Below are positions 34,920-43,864 of a stretch of 64,000 bases of DNA, one piece after another. Where the stretch lies: contig NZ_NTLB01000001.1 in the NCBI RefSeq assembly GCF_002514725.1, positions 1,178,001-1,242,000 of the forward strand. Direction: 5' to 3'. The stretch is from Mangrovitalea sediminis (GTDB taxonomy: Bacteria; Pseudomonadota; Gammaproteobacteria; Pseudomonadales; Oleiphilaceae). Under the pieces are notes generated by a model, which was given only the letters and a program-made list of their open reading frames with translations, was not told where the DNA came from and ran no database searches. The first letter of the stretch is position 1. Each line of letters begins with the position of its first letter. Both the position numbers and the translations under genes were made by a program.

Positions 34920-34985
34920 GCTCAGGTCTTTTCCCCGCGAGACGAGGCAGGAAACGGCATCATCGATAGTCTCGAAGTGCCCCAG

Positions 34986-35033
34986 TGGTGCCGTGACGGC
35001 TCCGTTCTGGTGCGCTGCGCCTTGTTTTGGTGC
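34986..35033. promoter_or_regulatory. Three TGGTGC half-sites, possible NtrC enhancer
   Basis: TGGTGC occurs at 34986-34991, 35008-35013 and 35028-35033, spaced 22 and 20 bp (about two helical turns) and 70-130 bp upstream of the sigma54 promoter. TGGTGC is the half-site of the NtrC consensus (TGCACC...GGTGCA). Full palindromes are not evident, so this is tentative. Confidence 0.35.
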
Positions 35034-35036
35034 CGT

Positions 35037-36224
35037 TCAGGCTGTCTGGCGGTCGGCGGCTCCGGGACGAACCCACAGCATCAGCAGCAGACTTGCCGCC
35101 AGCGCACAGCCGGCCGAAAAGGCGAAGGCCACCAGGGGACTGCTCGCCTGCCACAAGGCGCCGAATACCAGCGAAGCCGGCAACAGCATGACCCCGCTGG
35201 TGAGGTTGAACCAGCCGTAGGCGGTACCGAGACGGTCTGCCGGCGCCAGGTCGGCGACCAGGGCTTTTTCCGATCCCTCGGTGGCCGCCAGAAAGAGACC
35301 GTAGAAGGCAAACAGCGGCCAGAGCGTCGCCGGCCCCCACAGGTCCAGGCCGAGGAGAATGTAGAACAGGCCGTAAACCGCCCAGCCGAGAATGATCAGG
35401 CGGGTGCGGCCGAGACGGTCCGACAGGGCCGACAGCGGTGTTGAAAAGACGGCGGCGATGCCGGAAACCAGCGCCCACAGCAGGGCGACATGCGCTGCGT
35501 CGAAGCCCAGCGTCTGGGCGCGTAGCAGCAGGAACATATTGGAGGAATTGCCCAGCGTGAACAGCGCCAGCGTCAGCAGGTAGCGCTTATAGCGAGGGGG
35601 GAAGTCTTGCAGCCGCCAGGAAAACGGCGCTTTACGCTGGAGGGTCATGGCTTCCGGCTCGCGAATGGCCAGCGTCAGCGCCAGGGTGAGAAACCCCGGT
35701 ACGGCTGACCAGAGGAAAATATCTCGCAGCGGCACCTCGTGGGACAGCAGCAAGGCTGCGACCAGTGGGCCGATAACGGCGCCCATATTGTCCATGGTGC
35801 GATGCAGGCCGAAGGCGAGTCCGCGGCGTTCGCTGCCCGCCGCCTGGGCGAGGATGGCATCGCGCGGCGAGGTGCGTAGACCCTTGCCGACACGGTCGGC
35901 GAAACGCAACACCAGCAGGAAGGGCCAACTTTGGGTCAGGGCGATCAGCGGCCGGGCGATGGCGGCAACGCCGTAGCCTGCGATAACCCAGGGTTTGCCA
36001 TGCCGGGAACGATCGGTAATCACGCCGGAAAAGAGCTTGAGCAGGCTGCTGGTGGCTTCGGCGACACCTTCGATCAGGCCCAGGGCCTTCGGTCCCGCCA
36101 TAAGGACAGAGGCGAGATAGAGCGGAATCAGCGGATACAGCAGTTCGCTGGCGGAGTCGTTCAAAAGACTGACGAGTCCCAGCAGCCAGACGGCTTGTGG
36201 CAGACGGAACAGGGCTGCAAACAT
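35037..36224 (-). CDS. MFS transporter
   Basis: 395 residues with twelve helices; start at the ATG 36224 after GGGAG. The loop between helices 2 and 3 (G-V-I-T-D-R-S-R-H-G-K-P) and helix 4 (R-F-A-D-R-V-G-K-G-L-R-T-S-P-R-D-A) is the pattern of the major facilitator group often seen next to unrelated genes and of unknown substrate. It is divergent from hrpB with 93 bp between the start codons. Confidence 0.88.
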   Translation of the reverse strand: MFAALFRLPQAVWLLGLVSLLNDSASELLYPLIPLYLASVLMAGPKALGLIEGVAEATSSLLKLFSGVITDRSRHGKPWVIAGYGVAAIARPLIALTQSWPFLLVLRFADRVGKGLRTSPRDAILAQAAGSERRGLAFGLHRTMDNMGAVIGPLVAALLLSHEVPLRDIFLWSAVPGFLTLALTLAIREPEAMTLQRKAPFSWRLQDFPPRYKRYLLTLALFTLGNSSNMFLLLRAQTLGFDAAHVALLWALVSGIAAVFSTPLSALSDRLGRTRLIILGWAVYGLFYILLGLDLWGPATLWPLFAFYGLFLAATEGSEKALVADLAPADRLGTAYGWFNLTSGVMLLPASLVFGALWQASSPLVAFAFSAGCALAASLLLMLWVRPGAADRQTA

Positions 36225-36317
36225 ATTGGACTCCCAACCGGTCCTTTGTGAGAGATGACGCTTCTTGCCAAAGACACGTACACTGCGCCAAAACCCGATA
36301 CCGGACAAGTCCTACGC

Positions 36318-38792
36318 ATGCCCTTTCCCATCGACGACCTGTTGCCCTCTCTGCTGACGACCCTGAGCGACCATGCGACGGTGGTGTTGCAGGCGCCGCC
36401 CGGTGCCGGCAAGACCACGCGGGTGCCGCCGGCCCTCCTCGGCGCGAACTGGTTGGGCGGGCAGCGTATCCTGATGCTGGAGCCGCGCCGCCTGGCAGCT
36501 CGTGCGGCCGCGCGTTTTATGGCGTCGGCTCGGGGCGAGGCGGTGGGAAAGACCGTGGGTTACCGGACCCGGTTGGACAGTAAGGTGTCGCGAGAGACCC
36601 GCATTGAAGTGGTGACTGAAGGCATACTGACACGCCTGCTGCAGAGCGACCCGGAACTCAGTGGCTACGGTGCGGTGTTGTTCGACGAGTTTCACGAACG
36701 GTCCCTGCAGGCGGATTTGGGGCTGGCGCTGTTGCGTGAGAGTCAGCAGGCCTTGCGGGAAGACCTGAGGCTGATCGTGATGTCGGCAACGCTGGACAGC
36801 GTTGCCGTCGCGCAGCTTCTCGACCAGGCCCCGATCCTGACCAGCGAAGGTCGCCAGTATCCCGTGGCGGTGCACTATCGGCCGCCGGCTCGCCAGCAGC
36901 GTTGGCAGGACCGTTTATTGTCGGTTATCCAGGAAGCGCTGGCGGCGCACAGGGGCTCTCTGCTGGTGTTCTTGCCGGGCGTGCGGGAGATTCGGGCAAC
37001 GCTCGATGCGCTGCAAGGCGCCCTGCCCGATCACGTCGTGGTGGCGCCCCTTTACGGTGACCTGCCGGGCGAGGCCCAGGACCTGGCGATTGCGCCGTCG
37101 CCGGCCGGTCACCGGAAAATTGTATTGGCGACAGCGATTGCCGAGACCAGTTTGACCATCGACGGTATCGAGGTGGTCATCGACGCCGGTTGGCAGCGCG
37201 GTCCCCAGTTCGATCCCAATGCCGGTATGACCCGCCTGACCACCAGCCGGGTATCGGCCGCCGCGGCGGAACAGCGAAAAGGCCGGGCTGGACGCCTGGG
37301 GCCGGGGGTATGCTATCGGCTCTGGAGCGAATCGGAGCAGCAGGGGCTGGCGCCTTTTACGCCGCCGGAAATCCGGGTCTCCGATCTGTCCTCCCTGGTG
37401 CTGGAACTGGCCCAGTGGGGCACGCGCGCACCGGACGACCTGATCTGGCTCGACCCGCCGCCGGCGGCGGCCTGGCAGCAGGGGGCGGAATTGCTGCGCG
37501 AACTGGAAGCGCTGGATGGCGAGGGTCGTATTACCGATCACGGTCGGGCGATGCTGGGCGTTGGTCTGCCACCTCGCCTCGCCCATCTGGTGGTGCGTGG
37601 CCGGGCGCTGGGTTTTCCCCGTCTGGCGGCGGAACTTGCCGCGTTGTTGAGCGAGCGGGATCTGTTGGGACCCGGCCGCGGCGCGGACCTGCATCACCGG
37701 CTACTGGCGCTGCGTGGGGAGATGACATTGCCTGGCGGTGCCGGCCGCTTACGGCAGATACGGGATATGGCCCGTCGCCTGGGCGCGGACCGCCGGGATG
37801 AGACAATAGAAAACGTGGGGACCCTCGGTGAACTGTTGGCGCTGGCCTACCCGGATCGAATAGCCCAGCGGCGCCCCGGCAAGGCGCCACGTTACCGGCT
37901 GGCCAATGGTCGCGGGGCCGTGTTGGCGGATGACGACCCGCTGGGCGATGCACCTTGGCTGGTTGTGGCTGAATTGGACGGTCAGGCGCGGGAAGCTCGG
38001 GTCTTTCTGGCGGCGGTGGTTGATATCGCGGGTATCGAAGCGACCCAGGCAGAACGCATCCGTGAACGGGATCTGTTGTCCTGGGACGGCTCGACGCGAT
38101 CGGTGCGTGCAAGCCGGCGGCGGGAGTTGGGCGCCTTGGTGCTGGAGGAAAAGCCCTTACCCCAACCGGCTCCGGAACAGGTGTTGGCGGTTCTTCTGGA
38201 AGCTCTGCAGTCCATGGGTGCGGAGGCGCTGCCCTGGGAGCCGGCTGTGCGGCAGTGGCAGGCGCGGGTTATGCTGATGCGGTCGCTGGAACCGGACCAA
38301 TGGCCGGATGTCGGTGACCAGGCTCTGATGGAAACCCTGGAAAGCTGGGCCGGGCCCTTTCTGGCCGGTATGACGCGCCTGGATCAGGTGGCGAAGATGC
38401 CCTTGCAGGCGGCGCTGTCGGCCCTGCTTGATTACCCGGCGCAGCAGCGCCTGGCGCAGGCGGCACCCAGCCATATCGAGGTGCCCAGCGGGTCGCGTAT
38501 CGCGATCGACTATCTGGCGGATCAGGGGCCGGTCCTGGCCGTTAAATTGCAAGAGATGTTCGGATTGGGAGAAAGTCCGCGGATAGCGGATGGGCGGGTG
38601 GCTTTGCAGATTCACCTGTTGTCGCCGGCCCGGCGGCCGGTGGCGGTGACGCGGGATCTGGCCAGTTTCTGGGTCCAGGGATACCCCCAGGTGCGTAAGG
38701 AATTGCGGGGACGTTACCCCAAACATCCCTGGCCGGAGGACCCCTGGAATGCCCCGGCGCAGCGGGGAACCAAGCGCCGGTCTGGGCATTGA
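36318..38792 (+). CDS. hrpB: ATP-dependent helicase HrpB
   Basis: 824 residues from the ATG at 36318 (open frame extends to 36255), near the 809 of E. coli HrpB. DEAH-type helicase: Walker A A-P-P-G-A-G-K-T-T, motif II D-E-F-H, motif III S-A-T-L-D, then a helicase C domain with T-A-I-A-E-T-S-L-T-I-D-G and Q-R-K-G-R-A-G-R. The C-terminal HrpB domain ends in P-K-H-P-W-P-E-D-P-W, a conserved signature. HrpB acts on RNA; its physiological substrate in bacteria is not settled. Confidence 0.95.
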   Translation: MPFPIDDLLPSLLTTLSDHATVVLQAPPGAGKTTRVPPALLGANWLGGQRILMLEPRRLAARAAARFMASARGEAVGKTVGYRTRLDSKVSRETRIEVVTEGILTRLLQSDPELSGYGAVLFDEFHERSLQADLGLALLRESQQALREDLRLIVMSATLDSVAVAQLLDQAPILTSEGRQYPVAVHYRPPARQQRWQDRLLSVIQEALAAHRGSLLVFLPGVREIRATLDALQGALPDHVVVAPLYGDLPGEAQDLAIAPSPAGHRKIVLATAIAETSLTIDGIEVVIDAGWQRGPQFDPNAGMTRLTTSRVSAAAAEQRKGRAGRLGPGVCYRLWSESEQQGLAPFTPPEIRVSDLSSLVLELAQWGTRAPDDLIWLDPPPAAAWQQGAELLRELEALDGEGRITDHGRAMLGVGLPPRLAHLVVRGRALGFPRLAAELAALLSERDLLGPGRGADLHHRLLALRGEMTLPGGAGRLRQIRDMARRLGADRRDETIENVGTLGELLALAYPDRIAQRRPGKAPRYRLANGRGAVLADDDPLGDAPWLVVAELDGQAREARVFLAAVVDIAGIEATQAERIRERDLLSWDGSTRSVRASRRRELGALVLEEKPLPQPAPEQVLAVLLEALQSMGAEALPWEPAVRQWQARVMLMRSLEPDQWPDVGDQALMETLESWAGPFLAGMTRLDQVAKMPLQAALSALLDYPAQQRLAQAAPSHIEVPSGSRIAIDYLADQGPVLAVKLQEMFGLGESPRIADGRVALQIHLLSPARRPVAVTRDLASFWVQGYPQVRKELRGRYPKHPWPEDPWNAPAQRGTKRRSGH

Positions 38793-38947
38793 GCCTGGAC
38801 AGCCAGTCTTATCGGGCGTTCTTGATCCAGGTTTGGGATTGTTGGGTCAGCAGTGCATAGACTAGGGCGAGATCCCGGTGGTTGGGCCCTTGGCGGCGAG
38901 CACACCTGGCTGTGTGTATTGGATATTTTTCACGGTGGATATTTTTG

Positions 38948-40195
38948 ATGGCTGAGAGTCCTTCGTCTTCTGATATCGAAAAGATTCTGGGTGCCGGGCA
39001 GCATCGTGGCTCCCACTGGGCGCGCCGCCTGATCGTGCTGTTGTTACTGGTCGCGGTGATCGGCGGCGGCCTGTATTGGTGGCGGCAGGATCACGAGCAG
39101 ACCGTGCAGTACGTGACCCAGCCCGCCAAGCAGGGAAACCTGACGGTGACGGTGCAGGCAACGGGGTCGTTGCAGCCGGTCAACGAGGTGGAGGTGGGCA
39201 CCGAGGTGTCGGGCACCGTGAGGACCGTCGACGCGGATTACAACCAGCGGGTGAAGGCCGGACAGGTGCTGGCGACGCTGGATACCGATCAACTCCAGGC
39301 CCAGGTACGGCAGTCGGAAGCCGCGCTGCAACTGGCCAATGCGCAGGTTGCTCAGGCTCAGGCAACCTTGACCGAGACCCGGCAACAGCTGCAGCGGGCG
39401 CAGGATCTGCTCAAGCGGGGGTACAACTCCCAGAATCAGATCGATACCAGTCAGGCGGCCTATGCCAGGGCGCAGGCGCAGCTGCTGATTGCGCGGGCGC
39501 AGGTAGCGCAGGCCAAGAGTCAGTTGGATGCGAACCGGACGGCGTTGTCTAAAGCGGTTATTCATTCGCCGATCGACGGCATCATCCTTCAGCGCAAGGT
39601 GGAACCGGGGCAGACCGTGGCAGCGGCCCTGCAGACGCCGGTCCTGTTCGTGATCGCGGAAAACCTGGCGCAGATGGAGCTGCAGGTGGCGGTGGACGAG
39701 GCGGACGTGGGGCAGGTCAAAGATGGTCAGGAGGCCACCTTCACTGTGGATGCGTATCCGAAGCATGTCTTCCACGCGACCATCACCCAGGTGCGCTATT
39801 CGCCGGAAACGGTCGACGGCGTCGTGACCTACCAGACCATCCTGGCGGTGGATAACAGCGAGGGTCTGCTGCGGCCGGGTATGACCGCAACGGCGGATAT
39901 CGAAGTGGCGCATGCCAAGGATGCGTTGCTGGTGCCCAATGCCGCGCTGCGTTTCACACCGCCGGCGGTGGTGGCACAGGAAGCCAACAGCGCTCAGGCG
40001 ATGGCCGATACCCAGAATTCGACAGCGGTGCCGGTGCGTGACCGGGTGTGGGTCCTGCGGGATGGCAAGCCGGTGGCGCTGACGCTGAAGACGGGATTGA
40101 GCGATGGTCGCTATACCGCCGTTACATCGGACCAGGTGAAGCCCGATATGGCGCTGTTGGTCGATACGACAACGGCAAAAGCCAAGAAGCGCTGA
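38948..40195 (+). CDS. Periplasmic adaptor of a MacAB-type exporter (HlyD/MacA family)
   Basis: 415 residues: an anchor helix (about 28-48), then a biotinyl-lipoyl-like domain split by a coiled-coil hairpin rich in Ala and Gln (about 100-200), then a beta-barrel domain. The motifs V-Q-A-T-G-S-L-Q-P, E-V-G-T-E-V-S-G-T-V and V-I-H-S-P-I-D-G-I-I-L-Q-R-K-V-E-P-G-Q-T-V are those of MacA-like adaptors. It joins the inner-membrane ABC transporter to an outer-membrane channel. The outer-membrane part is not encoded here. The repeat GGATATTTTT occurs twice just before the ATG. Confidence 0.9.
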   Translation: MAESPSSSDIEKILGAGQHRGSHWARRLIVLLLLVAVIGGGLYWWRQDHEQTVQYVTQPAKQGNLTVTVQATGSLQPVNEVEVGTEVSGTVRTVDADYNQRVKAGQVLATLDTDQLQAQVRQSEAALQLANAQVAQAQATLTETRQQLQRAQDLLKRGYNSQNQIDTSQAAYARAQAQLLIARAQVAQAKSQLDANRTALSKAVIHSPIDGIILQRKVEPGQTVAAALQTPVLFVIAENLAQMELQVAVDEADVGQVKDGQEATFTVDAYPKHVFHATITQVRYSPETVDGVVTYQTILAVDNSEGLLRPGMTATADIEVAHAKDALLVPNAALRFTPPAVVAQEANSAQAMADTQNSTAVPVRDRVWVLRDGKPVALTLKTGLSDGRYTAVTSDQVKPDMALLVDTTTAKAKKR

Positions 40196-40208
40196 GGCGG
40201 AGATCGGT

Positions 40209-40910
40209 ATGACCGAAACGGTACCGGTGTTGGCGTTGCGCGGCATCACCAAGGTCTACGGGATGGGGCAGGCAGCCATGCAGGCGTTGCGGGGAATCGA
40301 CCTCGACATCAACGAGGGTGAATTTGTCGCCATGATGGGCCCCAGCGGCTCGGGCAAATCGACCTGTATGAACATCCTGGGCTGCCTGGATTCGGCGACC
40401 GCCGGCGAATACCGCTTCCGGGGTGTGGAAGTGGGCGGGCTGGACCGCAATCAGCGGGCGCGGCTGCGCCGTCACTTCCTGGGGTTTGTTTTTCAGGGGT
40501 TCAATTTGCTGGCGCGGACTTCGGCGCTGGAAAACGTCGAGCTGCCGCTGATCTATCGGGGCACTCCTGCGGCGGAGCGTCACAGGATGGCGATGCAGGC
40601 GCTGGAGGATGTCGGGCTGAGCGAATGGGCAAGGCACAAATCCAACGAGTTGTCGGGTGGACAGCAACAGCGGGTCGCCATTGCCCGGGCCATCGTTACC
40701 CGGCCCAGCGTCCTGCTGGCGGACGAACCGACCGGGAACCTGGATTCGGTGCGCAGTATCGAGATCATGGAGTTGCTGGCACGCTTCAATCGCGAGATGG
40801 GCATCACCGTGGTGATGGTAACCCATGAGCCGGATATGGCGGAGTACGCACAGCGCATCGTGCGCTTTCGTGACGGATTGATCGACACCGGCGAGGGAGG
40901 CGACAGCTGA
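40209..40910 (+). CDS. MacB/LolD-like ABC transporter ATPase
   Basis: 233 residues. Walker A G-P-S-G-S-G-K-S-T, Q-loop F-V-F-Q-G-F-N-L-L, signature L-S-G-G-Q-Q-Q-R-V-A-I-A-R-A, Walker B V-L-L-A-D-E-P-T-G-N-L-D and switch His T-H-E are all present. It energises the MacB-like permease that follows, whose ATG overlaps its stop by one base. In E. coli, MacB has ATPase and permease in one chain; here they are separate genes. Confidence 0.93.
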   Translation: MTETVPVLALRGITKVYGMGQAAMQALRGIDLDINEGEFVAMMGPSGSGKSTCMNILGCLDSATAGEYRFRGVEVGGLDRNQRARLRRHFLGFVFQGFNLLARTSALENVELPLIYRGTPAAERHRMAMQALEDVGLSEWARHKSNELSGGQQQRVAIARAIVTRPSVLLADEPTGNLDSVRSIEIMELLARFNREMGITVVMVTHEPDMAEYAQRIVRFRDGLIDTGEGGDS

Positions 40911-42115
40911 TGTGGTGGAATGCCCTGCTACTGGCCCTGCGGGCCATCCGGCGAAACGTCATGCGCTCGGTACTGACTGTCCTGGGGATCGTCATCGGTG
41001 TGGCGGCGGTCATCGCGATGGTCAATCTCGGTGGCGGCGCCACGGCCAAGGTGTCCAACCAGATTACCAGCCTGGGTACCAACCTGCTGATCGTGCGGCC
41101 CGGCCAGCGCGTGGGGCCGGGTGAAAGCTCGGTCGCTCCACCCTTCAAATACAAGGACCTGGAGGCCATTCGCCGCGACGTCTACGGTATTGCAGCTGCA
41201 GCGCCGTCGGCCTCCAGCTCCATGAAGGCGATCTTCGGTAACCTGAATCATGCCACCACGGTGCTGGGTACCGACAACGCCTTTTTCTCGGTCCGTAACT
41301 GGACTTTTGAGGAAGGCCGCGATTTTAGCGACGCCGAACTGGCGTCAGGTAAGGCGGTCTGCGTGATCGGGTCAACGGTCAGGACGGAACTGTTCGGTGC
41401 GCAGGATCCAATGGGTGTGGATATCCGTCTGGGCAAGTTCAGCTGTACGGTGATCGGTTTGCTGCAATCCAAGGGACAGGGCGCGATGGGGATCGATCAG
41501 GACGACCTTGTGGTGATTCCCCTGCGTACCTTTTGGCGAAGGGTGGCGGGAAACCAGGACGTCTCGATGATTCAGGTGTCGGCGCGCGATGGCGTGTCGA
41601 CCGCCAAGGTAAAGGCGGATATCGATCGCCTCCTGCAGGAGCGCCGCCATATCGGCGCGAACGAGGACGACGATTTCCAGGTGCGCGACATGAAGGAAGT
41701 TGCAGATGCCTTCAACAGCACCATGGGAGTGCTGACGGCGTTGCTGGGCGCAGTAGCTGCGGTGAGCCTGCTGGTCGGCGGCATCGGCATCATGAATATC
41801 ATGTTGGTGTCCGTGACCGAGCGTACCCGGGAAATCGGCATCCGCCTGGCCATCGGCGCAATGGCCAGGGAAGTCCTGTTGCAGTTTCTGGTGGAGTCGG
41901 TGGTCCTGTCGTCCCTGGGCGGCGTGTTCGGCATCCTATTGGCGTTGCTGGCATCCTGGGGACTGGCCCGTGGCTTGAATGTGCCGCTGATCATCAATGT
42001 GCCGATGATTGTTGTCGCCTTCCTGTTTTCGGCCCTGGTCGGTGTTGTATTCGGTTATTTCCCCGCGCGCCGGGCGGCGAAACTGGACCCCATCGAGGCC
42101 TTGCGGCATGAATAG
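40910..42115 (+). CDS. MacB-like ABC transporter permease (FtsX domain)
   Basis: 401 residues: one N-terminal helix, a large periplasmic MacB_PCD domain, then three helices with the FtsX motif L-V-G-G-I-G-I-M-N-I-M-L-V-S-V-T-E-R-T-R-E-I-G-I-R. Type VII ABC (mechanotransmission) systems expel peptides, siderophores, toxins or envelope lipids. The end of the gene overlaps the start of a lipoprotein gene by 8 bp, so the lipoprotein may work with the exporter. Confidence 0.92.
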   Translation: MWWNALLLALRAIRRNVMRSVLTVLGIVIGVAAVIAMVNLGGGATAKVSNQITSLGTNLLIVRPGQRVGPGESSVAPPFKYKDLEAIRRDVYGIAAAAPSASSSMKAIFGNLNHATTVLGTDNAFFSVRNWTFEEGRDFSDAELASGKAVCVIGSTVRTELFGAQDPMGVDIRLGKFSCTVIGLLQSKGQGAMGIDQDDLVVIPLRTFWRRVAGNQDVSMIQVSARDGVSTAKVKADIDRLLQERRHIGANEDDDFQVRDMKEVADAFNSTMGVLTALLGAVAAVSLLVGGIGIMNIMLVSVTERTREIGIRLAIGAMAREVLLQFLVESVVLSSLGGVFGILLALLASWGLARGLNVPLIINVPMIVVAFLFSALVGVVFGYFPARRAAKLDPIEALRHE

Positions 42116-42713
42116 GAGGCAGTTGCGCCTCTGGACGGTGATCCTGGCCTTGGGGCTATTGAGCGGCTGCGCCTGGCTACAGAATACCAGCGTGCTCTAC
42201 CGCTCACCGGCGCCTGGCGAGCCGCGGTTTCATGTGGTGGGCGTCTATCGGGGTGATGCGCCGTTGGACGTACCGGGCAGTCTCGAATACGACGGCTGTT
42301 TCAATTTCTTCGACCCGGATTGCATGCCCACCTTCATGCACCAGACGGTCTACACCGTGGATGTCATGCTGACGGATAAGGGCGGGCCGGTGACGCTCGG
42401 CCTTTCCGCCTATGACCGTACCGAGTGGCATCTCAGGCTGGCGCCCGGCGTGGTGTTGAAGCGGGTGATCCTGAGTGGACGCTATCCGCAGACGATCACT
42501 GGCGTACCGGAAGGGATCGAGGTCGATATCCATACGGATGTCGCATCGGATTGCGCCTTCTGCCGGACCCTGCCCGGCGACTTCCGCTACTTCGACCTCT
42601 TCAACTACCGCCAGCCGGCGGCGCTCTATGCCCACTTTGTGACGATTCCCGTGACCTCCTTCCAGGGGGCCTTCCAACTGGGCGATTTCACGGTGCCGCC
42701 GCTTCAGAAGTGA
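42108..42713 (+). CDS. Cysteine-rich lipoprotein, copy 1 of a tandem pair
   Basis: 201 residues with lipobox L-L-S-G-C (lipid Cys at about 19). It is homologous to the next gene: both share P-A-P-G-E-P-R-F, L-G-L-S-A-Y-D-R-T, L-K-R-V-I-L-S-G-R-Y-P-Q-T-I and four further Cys, in D-x-x-C/x-x-x-C and C-x-x-C arrangements. No known family is recognised. Starts inside the end of the permease gene, which indicates cotranslation. Probably a periplasmic component of the exporter. Confidence 0.75.
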   Translation: MNRRQLRLWTVILALGLLSGCAWLQNTSVLYRSPAPGEPRFHVVGVYRGDAPLDVPGSLEYDGCFNFFDPDCMPTFMHQTVYTVDVMLTDKGGPVTLGLSAYDRTEWHLRLAPGVVLKRVILSGRYPQTITGVPEGIEVDIHTDVASDCAFCRTLPGDFRYFDLFNYRQPAALYAHFVTIPVTSFQGAFQLGDFTVPPLQK

Positions 42714-42878
42714 TGCGGTTTCGGCTTATGCAACCTTTTGCTGGTTTGACCTGCCCATGATCCCGGCGTCAACGTCACACCGGTAACACCCTGATCGCTT
42801 GGGCTGCTCGGGCCCTTATGGACGATGATGTCAGATCGGGAGGATACTTGGCAGAGATCGCTGTTCCAGGAGTTGATC

Positions 42879-43469
42879 ATGCGTGTACTGACCCTGTGCC
42901 TGACGTTGTTGTTGACGGCCTGTGCATGGCAGCCGGTTGTCGATGTCTATCGGCAACCGGCGCCTGGCGAGCCGCGGTTTTACGTGGTGAGTGTCTTCCG
43001 GGGTGTGCCGACACCGGAGGAAAAGATCCGGTACGATTTCGACTACTGCAATTGGAATCCGCGGGATCCGGACTGCATGTCGATCCTGATGCATCAGGTG
43101 ACCTATGTCGTCGATGTCCAGGTGAAGGATACGGCGGGCCCGCTGACGCTGGGACTCTCCGCCTACGACCGCACATTGTGGCGACTGCATGTGGCACCGG
43201 GTGTCGACCTGAAGCGGGTGATCCTCAGTGGACGTTATCCCCAGACGATCGAGGGGGTACCGGCGACGACGCAAGTTGACCTGAAAACCAGTGCCCGTTC
43301 CGAATGCAAGCGCTGCACGGAGCTGCCCGGCGACTATTCCTACCTGAAGCTATTCGACTACCGGCGACCGGCGGCGCTGTATGATTGGACGGTACCGTTA
43401 CCGGTGACCGCTTTTCAGGGGCGTTTTGAAGGCGGCTCATTCACGATACCGCCGCAGCCTGAACCATGA
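42879..43469 (+). CDS. Cysteine-rich lipoprotein, copy 2 of a tandem pair
   Basis: 196 residues from the ATG at 42879, which follows CCAGGAG (open frame extends to 42825). Lipobox L-L-T-A-C-A, lipid Cys at 16. It shares with copy 1 all the motifs named there, including the second C-x-x-C (here E-C-K-R-C) and D-P-D-C-M. A 25-base stretch beginning ACCGGCGCC is identical in both genes at exactly 750-bp distance, so the pair is a tandem duplication. 165 bp separate the two genes. Confidence 0.75.
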   Translation: MRVLTLCLTLLLTACAWQPVVDVYRQPAPGEPRFYVVSVFRGVPTPEEKIRYDFDYCNWNPRDPDCMSILMHQVTYVVDVQVKDTAGPLTLGLSAYDRTLWRLHVAPGVDLKRVILSGRYPQTIEGVPATTQVDLKTSARSECKRCTELPGDYSYLKLFDYRRPAALYDWTVPLPVTAFQGRFEGGSFTIPPQPEP

Positions 43470-43541
43470 CTTGAGCGAGGCTGTTGCGAGGAACCTCGTG
43501 CCTTGCGAGTATCAGCGTTCGGCGCAGGTTGGAGATAGGTA

Positions 43542-43856
43542 ATGCATTCACGGATCCAGGCACTGGAAGCGATGCTGGCCAAGGGCCAGGACAACGCGAT
43601 GCTTCGCATGACGCTCGGCAAGGCGATGGCGGACGAAGGCCGGGGCGAAGAGGCCATCGATCACCTGCGGGCGGCTGTCGCGCAGGACCCCGGCTATTCC
43701 GCGGCGTGGAGCCTGTTAGGCAAAGTGCTGCTGGACCAGGGGCAGAAAGACGACGCACGCAAGGTTTGGGTGCAGGGGCTGGATGCCGCGCGCGGGAAAG
43801 GCGATATGCAGATCGTGCGAGAGCTGGAGGTTCGCCTGCGTAAGCTGGACCGGTAG
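43542..43856 (+). CDS. Small TPR-repeat protein
   Basis: 104 residues forming two to three tetratricopeptide helices: L-R-M-T-L-G-K-A-M-A-D-E-G-R-G-E-E-A-I-D-H-L-R-A-A, then S-A-A-W-S-L-L-G-K-V-L-L-D-Q-G-Q-K-D-D-A. A scaffold for protein binding; partner unknown. It ends 8 bp from the convergent mtfA gene. No clear ribosome site beyond GGAGA. Confidence 0.75.
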   Translation: MHSRIQALEAMLAKGQDNAMLRMTLGKAMADEGRGEEAIDHLRAAVAQDPGYSAAWSLLGKVLLDQGQKDDARKVWVQGLDAARGKGDMQIVRELEVRLRKLDR

Positions 43857-43864
43857 ACGGGTAA

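Noticed and set aside
34712-34969. 85-aa open frame on the plus strand
   Set aside because: It lies antisense to the guanidine riboswitch and sigma54 promoter, and the protein has no recognisable features.
42009-42107. Upstream extension of the first cysteine-rich lipoprotein
   Set aside because: It lies within the permease coding sequence and would put the lipobox far from the N-terminus.
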